Below are positions 13,762 to 20,434 of a stretch of DNA of 20,434 bases, in pieces. This DNA comes from a virus. The position numbers and the translations under genes are program-made. The number at the start of each line of letters is the position of its first letter. The stretch's first letter is position 1. Below the pieces are notes generated by a model. The model saw nothing but the letters and a program-made list of their open reading frames with translations, did no database searches and was not told where the DNA came from. The stretch is taken from the IMG/VR virus record IMGVR_UViG_3300030104_002552, positions 1 to 20,434 of that record; one strand, 5' to 3'.

Positions 13762-14189
13762 AACTTTAGCTTTCTAAGTTTCTTATCTAATAATAATAAA
13801 ATTTCTTTTCTTAGTTTAGATTGTGTTTGTGTTTTATTTTTATTATAAGCCTTTTCTATATTTTTTTGAGCTTCATATTCAACATCATAAACTTGATCTC
13901 CTACCTCTACTAGATGAGCATGATAACCCTTAAAACTACCATAATAACGAGGCCCAATTAATATAAAAGGAACACCTTTTTTACTTCTTATTCCTTTTAT
14001 AATTCCTATAGATTTTGATAAGTTTTTAGTAACATCATTTATATTACCTCGAATATCATTTATAAAAGGCTTAGCTAGTTTTTTAAGACCTTGCTTTATT
14101 ACGCTATCTTTTAAAGCGTTTTGGCCTAAGTCTTTTAAAACTCTATCTAGCTCTTTATCTCCTGTTATTGATGTTGTAGGTGTTATCAT
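13758..14189 (-). CDS. HK97 gp10-like tail completion protein
   Basis: Probably acts in joining or completing the tail. It has a helical, basic N-terminal half (ELDRVLKDLGQNALKDSVIKQGLKKLAKPF), a middle part with strands ending in VPFILIGPRYYG and AHLVEVG, and a lysine-rich C-terminal helix. This pattern, with the GPR / HxHLVExG element, and its place between the head-closure gene and DUF3168 match the HK97 gp10 family. Most of its identification rests on this motif plus position. The stop overlaps the next start as ATGA. Confidence 0.8.
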   Translation of the reverse strand: MITPTTSITGDKELDRVLKDLGQNALKDSVIKQGLKKLAKPFINDIRGNINDVTKNLSKSIGIIKGIRSKKGVPFILIGPRYYGSFKGYHAHLVEVGDQVYDVEYEAQKNIEKAYNKNKTQTQSKLRKEILLLLDKKLRKLKL

Positions 14190-14524
14190 TAATCTGTATA
14201 TGAACGAGCTTTTATAACAACATATTGTTCATTTGCATGACCTTTAAACATAATTTCAGACACATCAAATGTTATTGAATTATAAACTATTTTATCAATT
14301 CTATCTATAGATTGAGTAATACTATCTTTTCTAAAAGTAAACTCTGCATTTTTTTGTAAAGTTAATGTTTCTCCCTCTATTTTTTCTGATCCAGCTAACC
14401 ATTTTACTTTACCATATCTAGTGTAATCTGTAGAAGAATCTTCTACAAAACTCCCATAATCTGTTTGCTGTGTTTCGCCTTTTATTGTTATTTTTATTTT
14501 ATGTCTAAATTCGCCAGCATTCAT
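14189..14524 (-). CDS. Head closure / head-tail joining protein (SPP1 gp16-like)
   Basis: A small beta-barrel protein that closes the head and docks the tail. The sequence MNAGEFRHKIKITIKGETQQTDYGSFVEDSSTDYTR is typical of the Phage_H_T_join family, which starts MxxGxxRHxIxI and carries a D-x-G loop; strands continue to the end (YVVIKARS). The start is the ATG at 14524 (111 aa), not the TTG two codons earlier, because this ATG overlaps the connector stop as TAATG. It overlaps the following gp10-like gene by the same TAATG form. Confidence 0.85.
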   Translation of the reverse strand: MNAGEFRHKIKITIKGETQQTDYGSFVEDSSTDYTRYGKVKWLAGSEKIEGETLTLQKNAEFTFRKDSITQSIDRIDKIVYNSITFDVSEIMFKGHANEQYVVIKARSYTD

Positions 14525-15093
14525 TACCAAATATAATTTTTATATTGTGTTATTATATGCTTATAACCTAAAGGCATTTCATCCACTTTTAAATAGCTTA
14601 CAGGGCTTCTATTGTCATAAAAATGTTGGATAAGCATATACATCGCTATTTTTAATGTTCTAACTACATCCGCATTTTGTGGCTCTACATCATATTGTAT
14701 TGATAAAGCATTAGCTCTGTCATACATTGTAAATGTGTTGTAAAATTGTACCACAGGAAGCCCATGATTATAGCTAATTTTATAATCAGTTTGATCCGTT
14801 AGCGATTGGCTAACATTATTTGCATCTGCATATTTAATAATTGGATTATTAATTTTACCAGCATAAGACAAACATAAAACATCATTTTCAGGCCAATCTC
14901 TATAATACTCTGTTATAGTAGTATCTACTACAACCTGATTAGTATCTTTTAGCACTTGCATACGAGCTATCTTTATAAGCTCTGTGATATAAGAATCATC
15001 ATCATTAGTTGCTACTCTCAAATAATCTTTTGCCTCTTGTAGGCTAATTAATTCAGTCCCTGTATATAAATCTACTTTCGCCTGTTGTGCCAT
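14524..15093 (-). CDS. Head-tail connector (gp6-like adaptor)
   Basis: Binds the portal and forms the first ring of the head-tail interface. The N-terminal pattern SLQEAKDYLRVATNDDDSYITELIKIARMQV is the classic start of the gp6/Phage_connect family (an LxEAKxxLR helix, then a DD-containing turn, then a long helix). The C-terminus DVVRTLKIAMYMLIQHFYDNRSPV is the matching second helical part, and the 189-aa length is within the family's range. It is the first gene after the capsid terminator. Its stop TAA shares a base with the ATG of the next gene (TAATG). Confidence 0.88.
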   Translation of the reverse strand: MAQQAKVDLYTGTELISLQEAKDYLRVATNDDDSYITELIKIARMQVLKDTNQVVVDTTITEYYRDWPENDVLCLSYAGKINNPIIKYADANNVSQSLTDQTDYKISYNHGLPVVQFYNTFTMYDRANALSIQYDVEPQNADVVRTLKIAMYMLIQHFYDNRSPVSYLKVDEMPLGYKHIITQYKNYIW

Positions 15094-15112
15094 AGTTTTT
15101 TTTTTATAAAAA

Positions 15113-15140
15113 AAGGGAGTAGGAATTAACCCACTCCCTT
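15113..15140 (-). terminator. Intrinsic terminator after the capsid gene
   Basis: On the minus strand, AAGGGAGT and ACTCCCTT form a perfect 8-bp stem around a 12-nt loop and are followed directly by a run of T residues. It starts 21 bases after the capsid stop and lies upstream of the connector gene at 15093. Since no obvious promoter follows, it probably acts as a partial terminator that lowers expression of connector and tail genes relative to capsid. Confidence 0.85.
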
Positions 15141-15161
15141 ATAAATCAATCAAATTACTAA

Positions 15162-16448
15162 TTAAGAATCAGTATCTACAAAGAATGAGAACGCTTTATC
15201 AGGTCTCGCCACCAATCCATCTAATAGATTAGTAATAACCAAGCGCCCTATACCTCTTGATGCAGTTGTATATGGATCGTATAAAATACTCATACCTCCA
15301 AACTGACCTAAGTGTATATCACTCATATCTCCAAATAAAACATAATCTCCAGCGCCAGCTGATCCATTTGCTGCTTTACCTAAGTTAGAAGATACTTTGA
15401 ATGGATAAGTGTTTATAGTCTTTTGGAAATTGTCCATGTAACCATCAACATAATTATTAGATGCTAAGCCTTTAGCAGCACCTAAACCACTTGCATTAAA
15501 TATGTACGCCATTCTAGCAGCAGACGGATTAACATCATTTGCTAAAACATTAGCCTCACAGTTTAGCACATCTTCAATAGCCATAGCTGTAGCGCCTGTT
15601 GTTCCTGTAGCAGCATCTAAAACAGCTTTAAATATTGAATCAGGCCCTTGTGCGCCTGTTGTAGATGTTTGGTCTGCTGCTGCAAGTAAGTTAGCCTCAA
15701 ATTGAGCCATAACTGCTGTAGCTAAATTACGCTGTAGAGCTGCCTCTACTGCTGGGTTTTGCTCCATCAATTCAGCGCTCATAGATGCTAAAGAAATAAT
15801 TTTCTTTGGAGAAAGGTCTTTCTTAGTTATTGCACCACTTTCAGCTGCTTCCGTTGTTCCTGATGTGTAGCCACTTTCAGAAACAAATGATGCAGTACAT
15901 GAGCCAACAATAGGAAATCTGCGATCTGCTTGTAAGCCTGTGTAAAAGTTAGCTCCAGCTGATGCTAAAACAGAATTTGCTTGTAACTCATCAATAAAAG
16001 ATGCTACTTCAATCCCTTTAGCATTTGCAGCTGTGTTTAAAGCTCTACTTTCTAAAACTGCTGATGGAATAGCAATACCTCTATACATAGCGTTTGGCGC
16101 TTCGTTTCTAGCTTCCTGATCCATCTCTTTTACAATACCCTCTACCACTCCTGTATAAGCTGCTTTTGCTGCTGCTCCAAAAGAGAATTTTCTAAGGTCT
16201 TTGTCAGTTTCTTTTACATCTTGCGTAGAAAATGATACAGGTGTATTGTTTTTAGCTAGCTCTAAAGAACGCTCTAAGCGATCAATTCGAGATGCTAAAT
16301 CGTTTACATTTTTTTCAGTAGCATCAAAAGCCTTTTGCTCATCTTCTGTTAAATTACGATCTTCAGCCTCTGCTACATTAATAAGAGCTGTCATTTCATC
16401 TAATGAAACTTGGCGCTCCTCTCTTAGTTGCTTTAGTGTTTTGTTCAC
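15162..16448 (-). CDS. Major capsid protein, HK97 fold, with N-terminal delta domain
   Basis: The shell protein. Residues 1 to about 70 are charged and helical with heptad character (LKQLREERQVSLDEM, EDEQKAFDATEKNVNDLASRIDRLE), matching the delta/scaffolding domain that the protease removes. From about residue 125 the sequence follows the HK97 capsid fold, with FRRFPIVGS-like and EMAELMEQNP-like positions visible as ADRRFPIVG and SMSAELMEQNPAVEAAL. At 428 aa it is normal for the family. The start codon is GTG at 16448, overlapping the protease stop; no in-frame ATG lies near it, and the family start (MNKTLKQLREER) fits. A strong intrinsic terminator follows the stop, the usual arrangement for a very highly needed product. 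Confidence 0.94.
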   Translation of the reverse strand: MNKTLKQLREERQVSLDEMTALINVAEAEDRNLTEDEQKAFDATEKNVNDLASRIDRLERSLELAKNNTPVSFSTQDVKETDKDLRKFSFGAAAKAAYTGVVEGIVKEMDQEARNEAPNAMYRGIAIPSAVLESRALNTAANAKGIEVASFIDELQANSVLASAGANFYTGLQADRRFPIVGSCTASFVSESGYTSGTTEAAESGAITKKDLSPKKIISLASMSAELMEQNPAVEAALQRNLATAVMAQFEANLLAAADQTSTTGAQGPDSIFKAVLDAATGTTGATAMAIEDVLNCEANVLANDVNPSAARMAYIFNASGLGAAKGLASNNYVDGYMDNFQKTINTYPFKVSSNLGKAANGSAGAGDYVLFGDMSDIHLGQFGGMSILYDPYTTASRGIGRLVITNLLDGLVARPDKAFSFFVDTDS

Positions 16449-17020
16449 TTTTTTAATTTTAATAGTTTTAATTTACTCTTTCGAGTTTTTACATTGTCCT
16501 TTGTTACTTCTTTATGATGGTCTAAAGATCGGACTGCTGCGCTAGTTTGTGGATAAGCTGGCCTAGTAACTAAGCTAACATCTATTAGCCTTTTTACTTC
16601 CTTGACTTCTCTAACAAAACCTGTCGCATCTTCTTCCCATTTATCTTTATCTACATAAAAACCAAAGCTCATTTTGGAGATGTCCCCCCTCTCCATAAGC
16701 TCAATGGTATCTTTTGCAGCTTGTGTTTTTGGCATAGTTATTTCAGATACTAAACCTCTCTCATCTACTGAAAGCTTTAAAGTGCCTGAGCTTGTTCTAC
16801 CAAATACTATATTATTATCATGATTTAATAAAGCCACTACATCATTATCTAAAACTTTATCAAATGCTCTATTATTAATCTTTTCCTTAAATCCTCCTAA
16901 ATCCTCGCTTAGTTGGTCAAATACAGCAGCATAACCTCTAACAATAGTATCTCCTGTTTCTGTTTTTTCTGCTCTTAGCTCAGAGCATTCAAATTGTCTT
17001 ATTTCTAAATCTTTACTCAT
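16445..17020 (-). CDS. Prohead (capsid maturation) protease, HK97 U35 family
   Basis: A serine protease that cleaves the capsid protein's N-terminal scaffolding region during maturation. The sequence RGYAAVFDQLSEDLGGFKE, then ALLNHD (the catalytic His), GDISKMSFGF (the catalytic Ser in MSFGF) and DVSLVTRPAYPQT follow the family order. Two starts are possible: ATG 17035 and ATG 17020. I prefer 17020 (MSKDLEIRQFE, 191 aa) because it gives the ATGAGTAA junction with the portal stop seen repeatedly in this genome; the longer form adds MKSKA only. The last 15 residues are strongly basic (KSKLKLLKLKK). The stop TGA overlaps the GTG start of the capsid gene (GTGA). Confidence 0.92.
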   Translation of the reverse strand: MSKDLEIRQFECSELRAEKTETGDTIVRGYAAVFDQLSEDLGGFKEKINNRAFDKVLDNDVVALLNHDNNIVFGRTSSGTLKLSVDERGLVSEITMPKTQAAKDTIELMERGDISKMSFGFYVDKDKWEEDATGFVREVKEVKRLIDVSLVTRPAYPQTSAAVRSLDHHKEVTKDNVKTRKSKLKLLKLKK

Positions 17021-18194
17021 CGCTTTGCTTTTCATTTGTTGCTAGCATATTCATAGGCACATAATACTTATCTCCATCTACGCTATCATTCATATTTTCC
17101 TTTCTTCTTATCTCGTTTGGACTAATTGCACCAATGGCAAACAGCTTAGCATAATACTCAGCTCTACTTTTGCTGTCTCCTCTTAATAATGCGTTAGTGT
17201 TAAATTCAAAATAAGTAACTCCTTTCTCATTTTCAAATATTAGCTTTTTATTAAATTCCTGTTCTATCTTTTTTAGCATAGGAGTTATACAAAAATTAAG
17301 ATATTCAATAGATTGATGCTCGATGTTACTGAATGTGGCGCGATCGAGATCAGCCAATAAATGCGGTGGTACGCGAAAAATACGAGCTATCTCTAAAATA
17401 CTAAATTTACGAGTAGCTAAAAACTGCGCCTCATCAGGTCTAAGCTGAATAGGCTTGTATGTCATACCCTCCTCCAAAACTGCTGTTTTAAATGATCCAC
17501 CATAGCCACTATGATAAGTTCGATGCCATTGTTCACTTAAAGACTTCATGGCATCAGCGCCTAATTGTGCTGGATGTTGTAAAACACCTCCAACCTTTGC
17601 GCCACTCTCAAAAAATTCTTTACCATAAGTCTGAGCTGCTATACCAAGAGCAATATTATCTTTAGCTGCTGAAATTCTACTCTGCCCAACAATACCATCT
17701 AAGGCCATGTCAGGTATATGTATAATATCAGAAGCATCATAATTACCCTGTTCTTTTACTTCATAAATAATACTATTTTCCTTAACTACTATTTTAACAT
17801 CATCAGGATGTATTAAATATAAAGCTACAGGCAATCCTCTCTGATTTCTTTGTATATGTGCATAAGCGTTACCATATAACAAAAGTGTATTTATTAAAGT
17901 TTCAAAAAATATGTACTTTGTTTGTATATGATTAGGCTCGCTATTACCTAAATTATATAAAGGGTTTTCATAATATTTTTCTCTGCCTTTATCAGTAACT
18001 TTATATAAACAAAATGGCAGTTGGCTTATTGTTTCGCTTATTACTCTAATAGCTGCATAAACTGCGCTAAATGTTAAGCTAGTCTGTGGATTAACAAGAA
18101 CATTTTTTCCTTGTATATTTCCTAAAGCATAATCTATATAACTTCGCTCCTCAGGCTGTTCTTTTTTAGCTCTGAATATGTCAAAAAACCCCAT
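17013..18194 (-). CDS. Portal protein, HK97 family
   Basis: Forms the dodecameric ring at one capsid vertex through which DNA enters and to which the connector and tail attach. The N-terminus MGFFDIFRAKKE, the segment TSLTFSAVYAAIRVISETIS, and the later PPHLLADLDRATFSNIEHQ and FNTNALLRGDSKSRAEYY are characteristic of the HK97 portal family. The open frame reaches 18242 through a TTG, but the family-like MGFFDIF start is the ATG at 18194, giving 393 aa; the 16 upstream residues (MLYSKNIRKLQKKYFL) are atypical and probably untranslated. The stop overlaps the preferred protease start by eight bases (ATGAGTAA). Length and order (TerL, portal, protease, capsid) are standard. Confidence 0.95.
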   Translation of the reverse strand: MGFFDIFRAKKEQPEERSYIDYALGNIQGKNVLVNPQTSLTFSAVYAAIRVISETISQLPFCLYKVTDKGREKYYENPLYNLGNSEPNHIQTKYIFFETLINTLLLYGNAYAHIQRNQRGLPVALYLIHPDDVKIVVKENSIIYEVKEQGNYDASDIIHIPDMALDGIVGQSRISAAKDNIALGIAAQTYGKEFFESGAKVGGVLQHPAQLGADAMKSLSEQWHRTYHSGYGGSFKTAVLEEGMTYKPIQLRPDEAQFLATRKFSILEIARIFRVPPHLLADLDRATFSNIEHQSIEYLNFCITPMLKKIEQEFNKKLIFENEKGVTYFEFNTNALLRGDSKSRAEYYAKLFAIGAISPNEIRRKENMNDSVDGDKYYVPMNMLATNEKQSDE

Positions 18195-18246
18195 TAAAAA
18201 ATATTTTTTTTGCAATTTACGAATATTTTTACTATAAAGCAATAGC

Positions 18247-19809
18247 CTAAATAGTAAAAAAACCCTTGTTATCTCGCTTATATTTACTTACAATAGGAGC
18301 TTCAGAGTACATCTCCTCTCCTACTGCCATACATAAAGCCATAATTGTATCTATTTTATCAGAGCTTTTTGCCTTGTTTGGCTTAATATTTCCAGCTGGA
18401 TCGCTTTCTAATTGTACATTTGCAAACTGCCATCTTATCACAGGATCGTTAAAATATATAAAATCGCCTGTCATTACTTTGCTCTCTATTTCTTTAGCTG
18501 CTGGGCTTAACGATTTGTAACCCATACCGAATGCACTCATTTTAACACCCTCCTCTATACATTCTATAACTAATTGGCTACTATTCCACCTATCAAAAGC
18601 TATACTTTGCACCTTATACTTATCACAGAGCGCAAATATTTTAGCTTTTACATAATTATAATCAGTAACATTACCCTGAGTTATCTCTAAATAATCTGCA
18701 AATTGCTGATAATTTACGCCATCTTTGCCGCCTGTTCTACCCTCATATTTATCTTCAGGTATAAAAGTCCAATGCTTACATATAATTTTTTCGCCTATTC
18801 GCCAAACTAAAACTAAGCTAGTTAAATCTCTTACCGATGCTAAATCTAATCCACCATAGCAAGGACTATTTAATAAAACCTCCTCGCTAATAGTTTCATC
18901 ACAGGCTAATATATCTTGATCTGATAGCCATGCTGTCTGTGATCCTGTCCACAAGTTTAAATGTAGGCGCTTAAAAATGTTTAAATATGAGGGCTGAGCT
19001 AGAGCTTTCTTAACTTCTCGCTCCATATATGAACGCTTTAAAGATACATCTAAACTTGGATTAGCTTTTGCCCATGTTTCAGAATCACTTATATCATCAT
19101 CTTCATCAGCCTCATATACTACAGGTAAAAACTGCTCATCTATTAAACTACCATCTTTTACACGCTTTGCATAATCATACATTTTATAACACGCGCTAAA
19201 TTTGTCATATCCAGCGGTAGTAATAGCTATAGATAGAGGGCTTTTTCTTGCTCCTGTACTTGTTTCTAGTACTTGCCAAAGATTCTCAGTACCATCATCA
19301 CGCATACCATGTAGCTCATCATAGATAAAAGCGCTAGTATTAAAGCCATGTTTTGTGCTTGTTTCTCTACTTATGGCCTTATAAAATGAGCCTTGTGCAT
19401 TATATACAATACTATTTTTAAATATTTCTACATAGCTTTCTAGCTTTGGATTGTTTTTAACCATGTCAGCTACTACACTATAGACAATCTTTGCCTGTTC
19501 TTTGTCATTTGCTGCGCTATAATACTCTGCTCCGTACTCCTGATCTAAATACAACAATGTTAAAATTATTGCAGCTGCTAGAGTACTCTTTCCGTTTTTT
19601 CTAGGTAAAAATATAAACGCAGTTCTATACTTTCTGCTGTCATCTTCCTTATTTTTCCAACCAAATAAAGGCTTTATTATTTGTTCCTTTTGATATTCCT
19701 GTAGTATAAAAGGCTTTTTTGCTAGCTCGCCCTTTGTATGCGTTAGATGTGTTTCTATAAACTTAACAGCCTTGTTAGCTGTTTCCTCATCAAAATAGTA
19801 TTTACTCAT
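18247..19809 (-). CDS. terL: Terminase large subunit (HK97-type Terminase_1)
   Basis: The ATP-driven packaging motor and nuclease that pumps DNA into the prohead through the portal. The ATPase domain shows a Walker A motif PRKNGKST at about residues 69-76 and a Walker B motif FIYDEL at 161-166, with the catalytic glutamate in DEL. The C-terminal RNase H-like nuclease domain shows acidic residues in GGLDLASVRD (D322), IAFDRW (D406) and DKIDTIMAL (D487). At 520 aa it is a normal full length. The ATG at 19809 overlaps the terS stop by four bases. Only a short gap separates its stop from the portal frame. No frameshift or truncation is visible. Confidence 0.96.
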   Translation of the reverse strand: MSKYYFDEETANKAVKFIETHLTHTKGELAKKPFILQEYQKEQIIKPLFGWKNKEDDSRKYRTAFIFLPRKNGKSTLAAAIILTLLYLDQEYGAEYYSAANDKEQAKIVYSVVADMVKNNPKLESYVEIFKNSIVYNAQGSFYKAISRETSTKHGFNTSAFIYDELHGMRDDGTENLWQVLETSTGARKSPLSIAITTAGYDKFSACYKMYDYAKRVKDGSLIDEQFLPVVYEADEDDDISDSETWAKANPSLDVSLKRSYMEREVKKALAQPSYLNIFKRLHLNLWTGSQTAWLSDQDILACDETISEEVLLNSPCYGGLDLASVRDLTSLVLVWRIGEKIICKHWTFIPEDKYEGRTGGKDGVNYQQFADYLEITQGNVTDYNYVKAKIFALCDKYKVQSIAFDRWNSSQLVIECIEEGVKMSAFGMGYKSLSPAAKEIESKVMTGDFIYFNDPVIRWQFANVQLESDPAGNIKPNKAKSSDKIDTIMALCMAVGEEMYSEAPIVSKYKRDNKGFFTI

Positions 19810-20270
19810 AATTTAAAAGTATTATCTACAATCTCAGGAGCGTTTATTCTAGTCCTAGCTGATGGAGTTAGCCCAAACTGACAAGCTATTTTTAATGCTT
19901 TTGCTAGAGCATCGTTTGCTATTCTTTGCTCAGGCTTTGCCTGTCTTTTAGTTAAAGCTCCATCTTCATTAAAAAACTCATCAATGCGCCCTAGTGTTTT
20001 TAGCTTCTGCTCCATCTCTACATATAAGCCCATCTCATTAGCGTAAGCAGTAACTAAAGATAAGTCTACTAAATGCAGCATCCTCTTGCTGTGTAGCTCT
20101 GTGCAAACTATCTCATACTCGCGCTGTCCGTATTCGCTTAACTGCATAGGTGCATCAGGAATGTTAGCAAGCCTACTAACTTGCATCTCATTCTCATTAA
20201 CTCTACAAGGCTGATCTGTGCCAGCCATTCGCTTTAAAGCTGTTGGTTTTGGAGGCCTGCCTTTACCCAT
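19806..20270 (-). CDS. terS: Terminase small subunit, P27 family
   Basis: Recognises phage DNA and recruits the large terminase to begin packaging. The N-terminus (MGKGRPPKPTALKRMAG) is the hallmark of the P27/Terminase_4 family and is followed by a helical core (YGQREYEIVCTEL, LVDLSLVTAYANEMGLY) and a C-terminal segment ending FGLTPSARTRI, all typical of the family at about 150 residues. I choose the ATG at 20270 (154 aa) over the upstream TTG at 20276: the family begins exactly with MGxGRPPKP, and this ATG gives the 8-nt overlap with the preceding small ORF. The stop overlaps the terL start as ATGA, so the two subunits are translationally coupled. An HNH endonuclease gene lies at the opposite window edge, the usual partner upstream of terS. 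Confidence 0.93.
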   Translation of the reverse strand: MGKGRPPKPTALKRMAGTDQPCRVNENEMQVSRLANIPDAPMQLSEYGQREYEIVCTELHSKRMLHLVDLSLVTAYANEMGLYVEMEQKLKTLGRIDEFFNEDGALTKRQAKPEQRIANDALAKALKIACQFGLTPSARTRINAPEIVDNTFKL

Positions 20271-20400
20271 TATCAAATATTATCCCTACATAAAGAATTA
20301 AAAAAAACAAGCGTAATTCAATTACATTAACATCCTCAATTTCATCAATAGTAACCCCTACGCAAAAGCCTTTAATTAAAGCAAATTCAATATGTATCAT
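20263..20400 (-). CDS. Small hydrophobic protein overlapping terS (45 aa)
   Basis: An open frame of 45 codons starts with ATG at 20400 and stops with TAA at 20263-20265. It overlaps the small-terminase start by eight bases (ATGGGTAA), the same junction form used at five other gene boundaries here, which is the main reason to believe it. The product (starts MIHIEFALIKG, ends YVGIIFDNG) alternates hydrophobic and polar residues with an acidic middle (DEIEDVN), more like a small beta-rich protein than a clear membrane helix, although residues about 29-42 are very hydrophobic. Small unassigned ORFs between HNH and terS genes are common in Bacteroidota phages. The function is unknown. The frame stays open upstream of the ATG to the window edge, so a longer form cannot be excluded from this window alone. 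Confidence 0.55.
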   Translation of the reverse strand: MIHIEFALIKGFCVGVTIDEIEDVNVIELRLFFLILYVGIIFDNG

Positions 20401-20434
20401 AAAACTCTTATTTTTGCACGCATAAAAAGAAGTT
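20397..20434 (-). other. Possible 3' end of an upstream ORF (8 codons visible)
   Basis: A reading frame with ATG at 20423 runs eight codons (MRAKIRVL) and stops with a TGA that overlaps the ATG of the next small ORF as ATGA. The frame is also open to the window edge, so this may be the tail of a longer gene or only a short leader peptide coupled to the next ORF. If the two window ends join, a stop lies in frame shortly upstream and only a tiny ORF is possible. Little more can be said. Confidence 0.25.

Noticed and set aside
16201-16545. Plus-strand ORF of 114 codons opposite the capsid N-terminus and protease C-terminus
   Set aside because: It spans the opposite strand of two well-recognised genes and its composition is that of a shadow frame.
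17021-17035. Upstream ATG adding five residues to the prohead protease
   Set aside because: Not excluded, but the ATG at 17020 gives the recurrent ATGAGTAA junction and a normal N-terminus, so it is preferred.
18195-18242. Extension of the portal protein by 16 residues from a TTG codon
   Set aside because: The family starts MGFFDIF-like, which matches the ATG at 18194; the extra residues are lysine-rich and atypical.
20271-20276. TTG start for the small terminase
   Set aside because: The ATG two codons later gives the family's exact N-terminus and an 8-nt overlap with the upstream ORF.
20313-20325. GTAATT-C-AATTAC palindrome upstream of terS as a binding site
   Set aside because: It lies within an AT-rich coding frame and is of a length expected by chance.
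1-20434. CRISPR array, tRNA gene, integrase, transposon or lysogeny repressor
   Set aside because: I looked on both strands for spaced direct repeats, cloverleaf elements ending CCA, and for recombinase or transposase motifs in the proteins, and found none. The only HTH protein is a 53-aa MerR/excisionase type without an integrase beside it.

Overview
The window is most of, and possibly all of, the genome of a small tailed dsDNA phage with a siphovirus-type (long, non-contractile) tail and an HK97-type head. All supported genes lie on the minus strand, so gene order is read from the high coordinates to the low. The likely host is a member of the Bacteroidota (Flavobacteriia-like). Supporting signs are strongly AT-rich DNA, almost no Shine-Dalgarno sequences, a promoter of the Bacteroidota type (TTTG, 19-bp spacer, TAnnTTTG-like -7 box), and families common in phages of that phylum (DUF5675, DUF6291-like replication protein, the combined tail-tip protein). 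This is inference; no host marker gene is present.

Layout in transcription order. (1) Packaging and head, 20400 to 15162: a small ORF overlapping terS, P27-type small terminase, large terminase, portal, prohead protease and major capsid protein, ending at a strong intrinsic terminator (15113-15140). (2) Connector and tail, 15093 to 6349: gp6-like connector, head-closure protein, gp10-like protein, DUF3168 tail terminator, two tandem paralogous tail-tube proteins, a G/GT tail-assembly chaperone pair made by -1 frameshifting at an A9 run, a 604-aa tape measure and one 1184-aa tail-tip/fibre protein. (3) Lysis-region candidates, 6347 to 4827: a one-helix membrane protein, a DUF5675 protein and a complete metallophosphoesterase. 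(4) A regulatory node, 4763-4828: phased A-tracts, a promoter and a perfect inverted repeat covering the -7 box. (5) Early/replication module, 4738 to 47: three very small ORFs with a terminator after the first, an SSB-like protein, a small HTH protein, an unknown protein, a short C5-cytosine methyltransferase, a replisome-organizer-like protein, an unknown 258-aa protein, a VRR-NUC nuclease, a membrane protein, an unknown protein and an HNH endonuclease.

The HNH gene (one window edge) and terS (other edge) are normally adjacent in HK97-type phages. If the ends join, this is a circularly permuted or circularised complete genome of about 20.4 kb. No integrase, repressor, DNA polymerase, recognisable classical endolysin, tRNA, CRISPR array or transposon is seen, so a lytic, host-polymerase-dependent phage is the simplest reading.

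Genes are packed by short overlaps: six junctions share the 8-nt form ATGNNTAA, others are ATGA/GTGA or TAATG. With Shine-Dalgarno sequences absent, translation by termination-reinitiation is likely important. The most interesting signals not explained by ordinary gene content are the curved-DNA/promoter/operator node, the frameshift site with a downstream stem-loop, a plus-strand terminator preceded by a perfect -7 box (a possible antisense RNA), a repeat-rich candidate origin inside the replication gene, and an apparent absence of CCGG.
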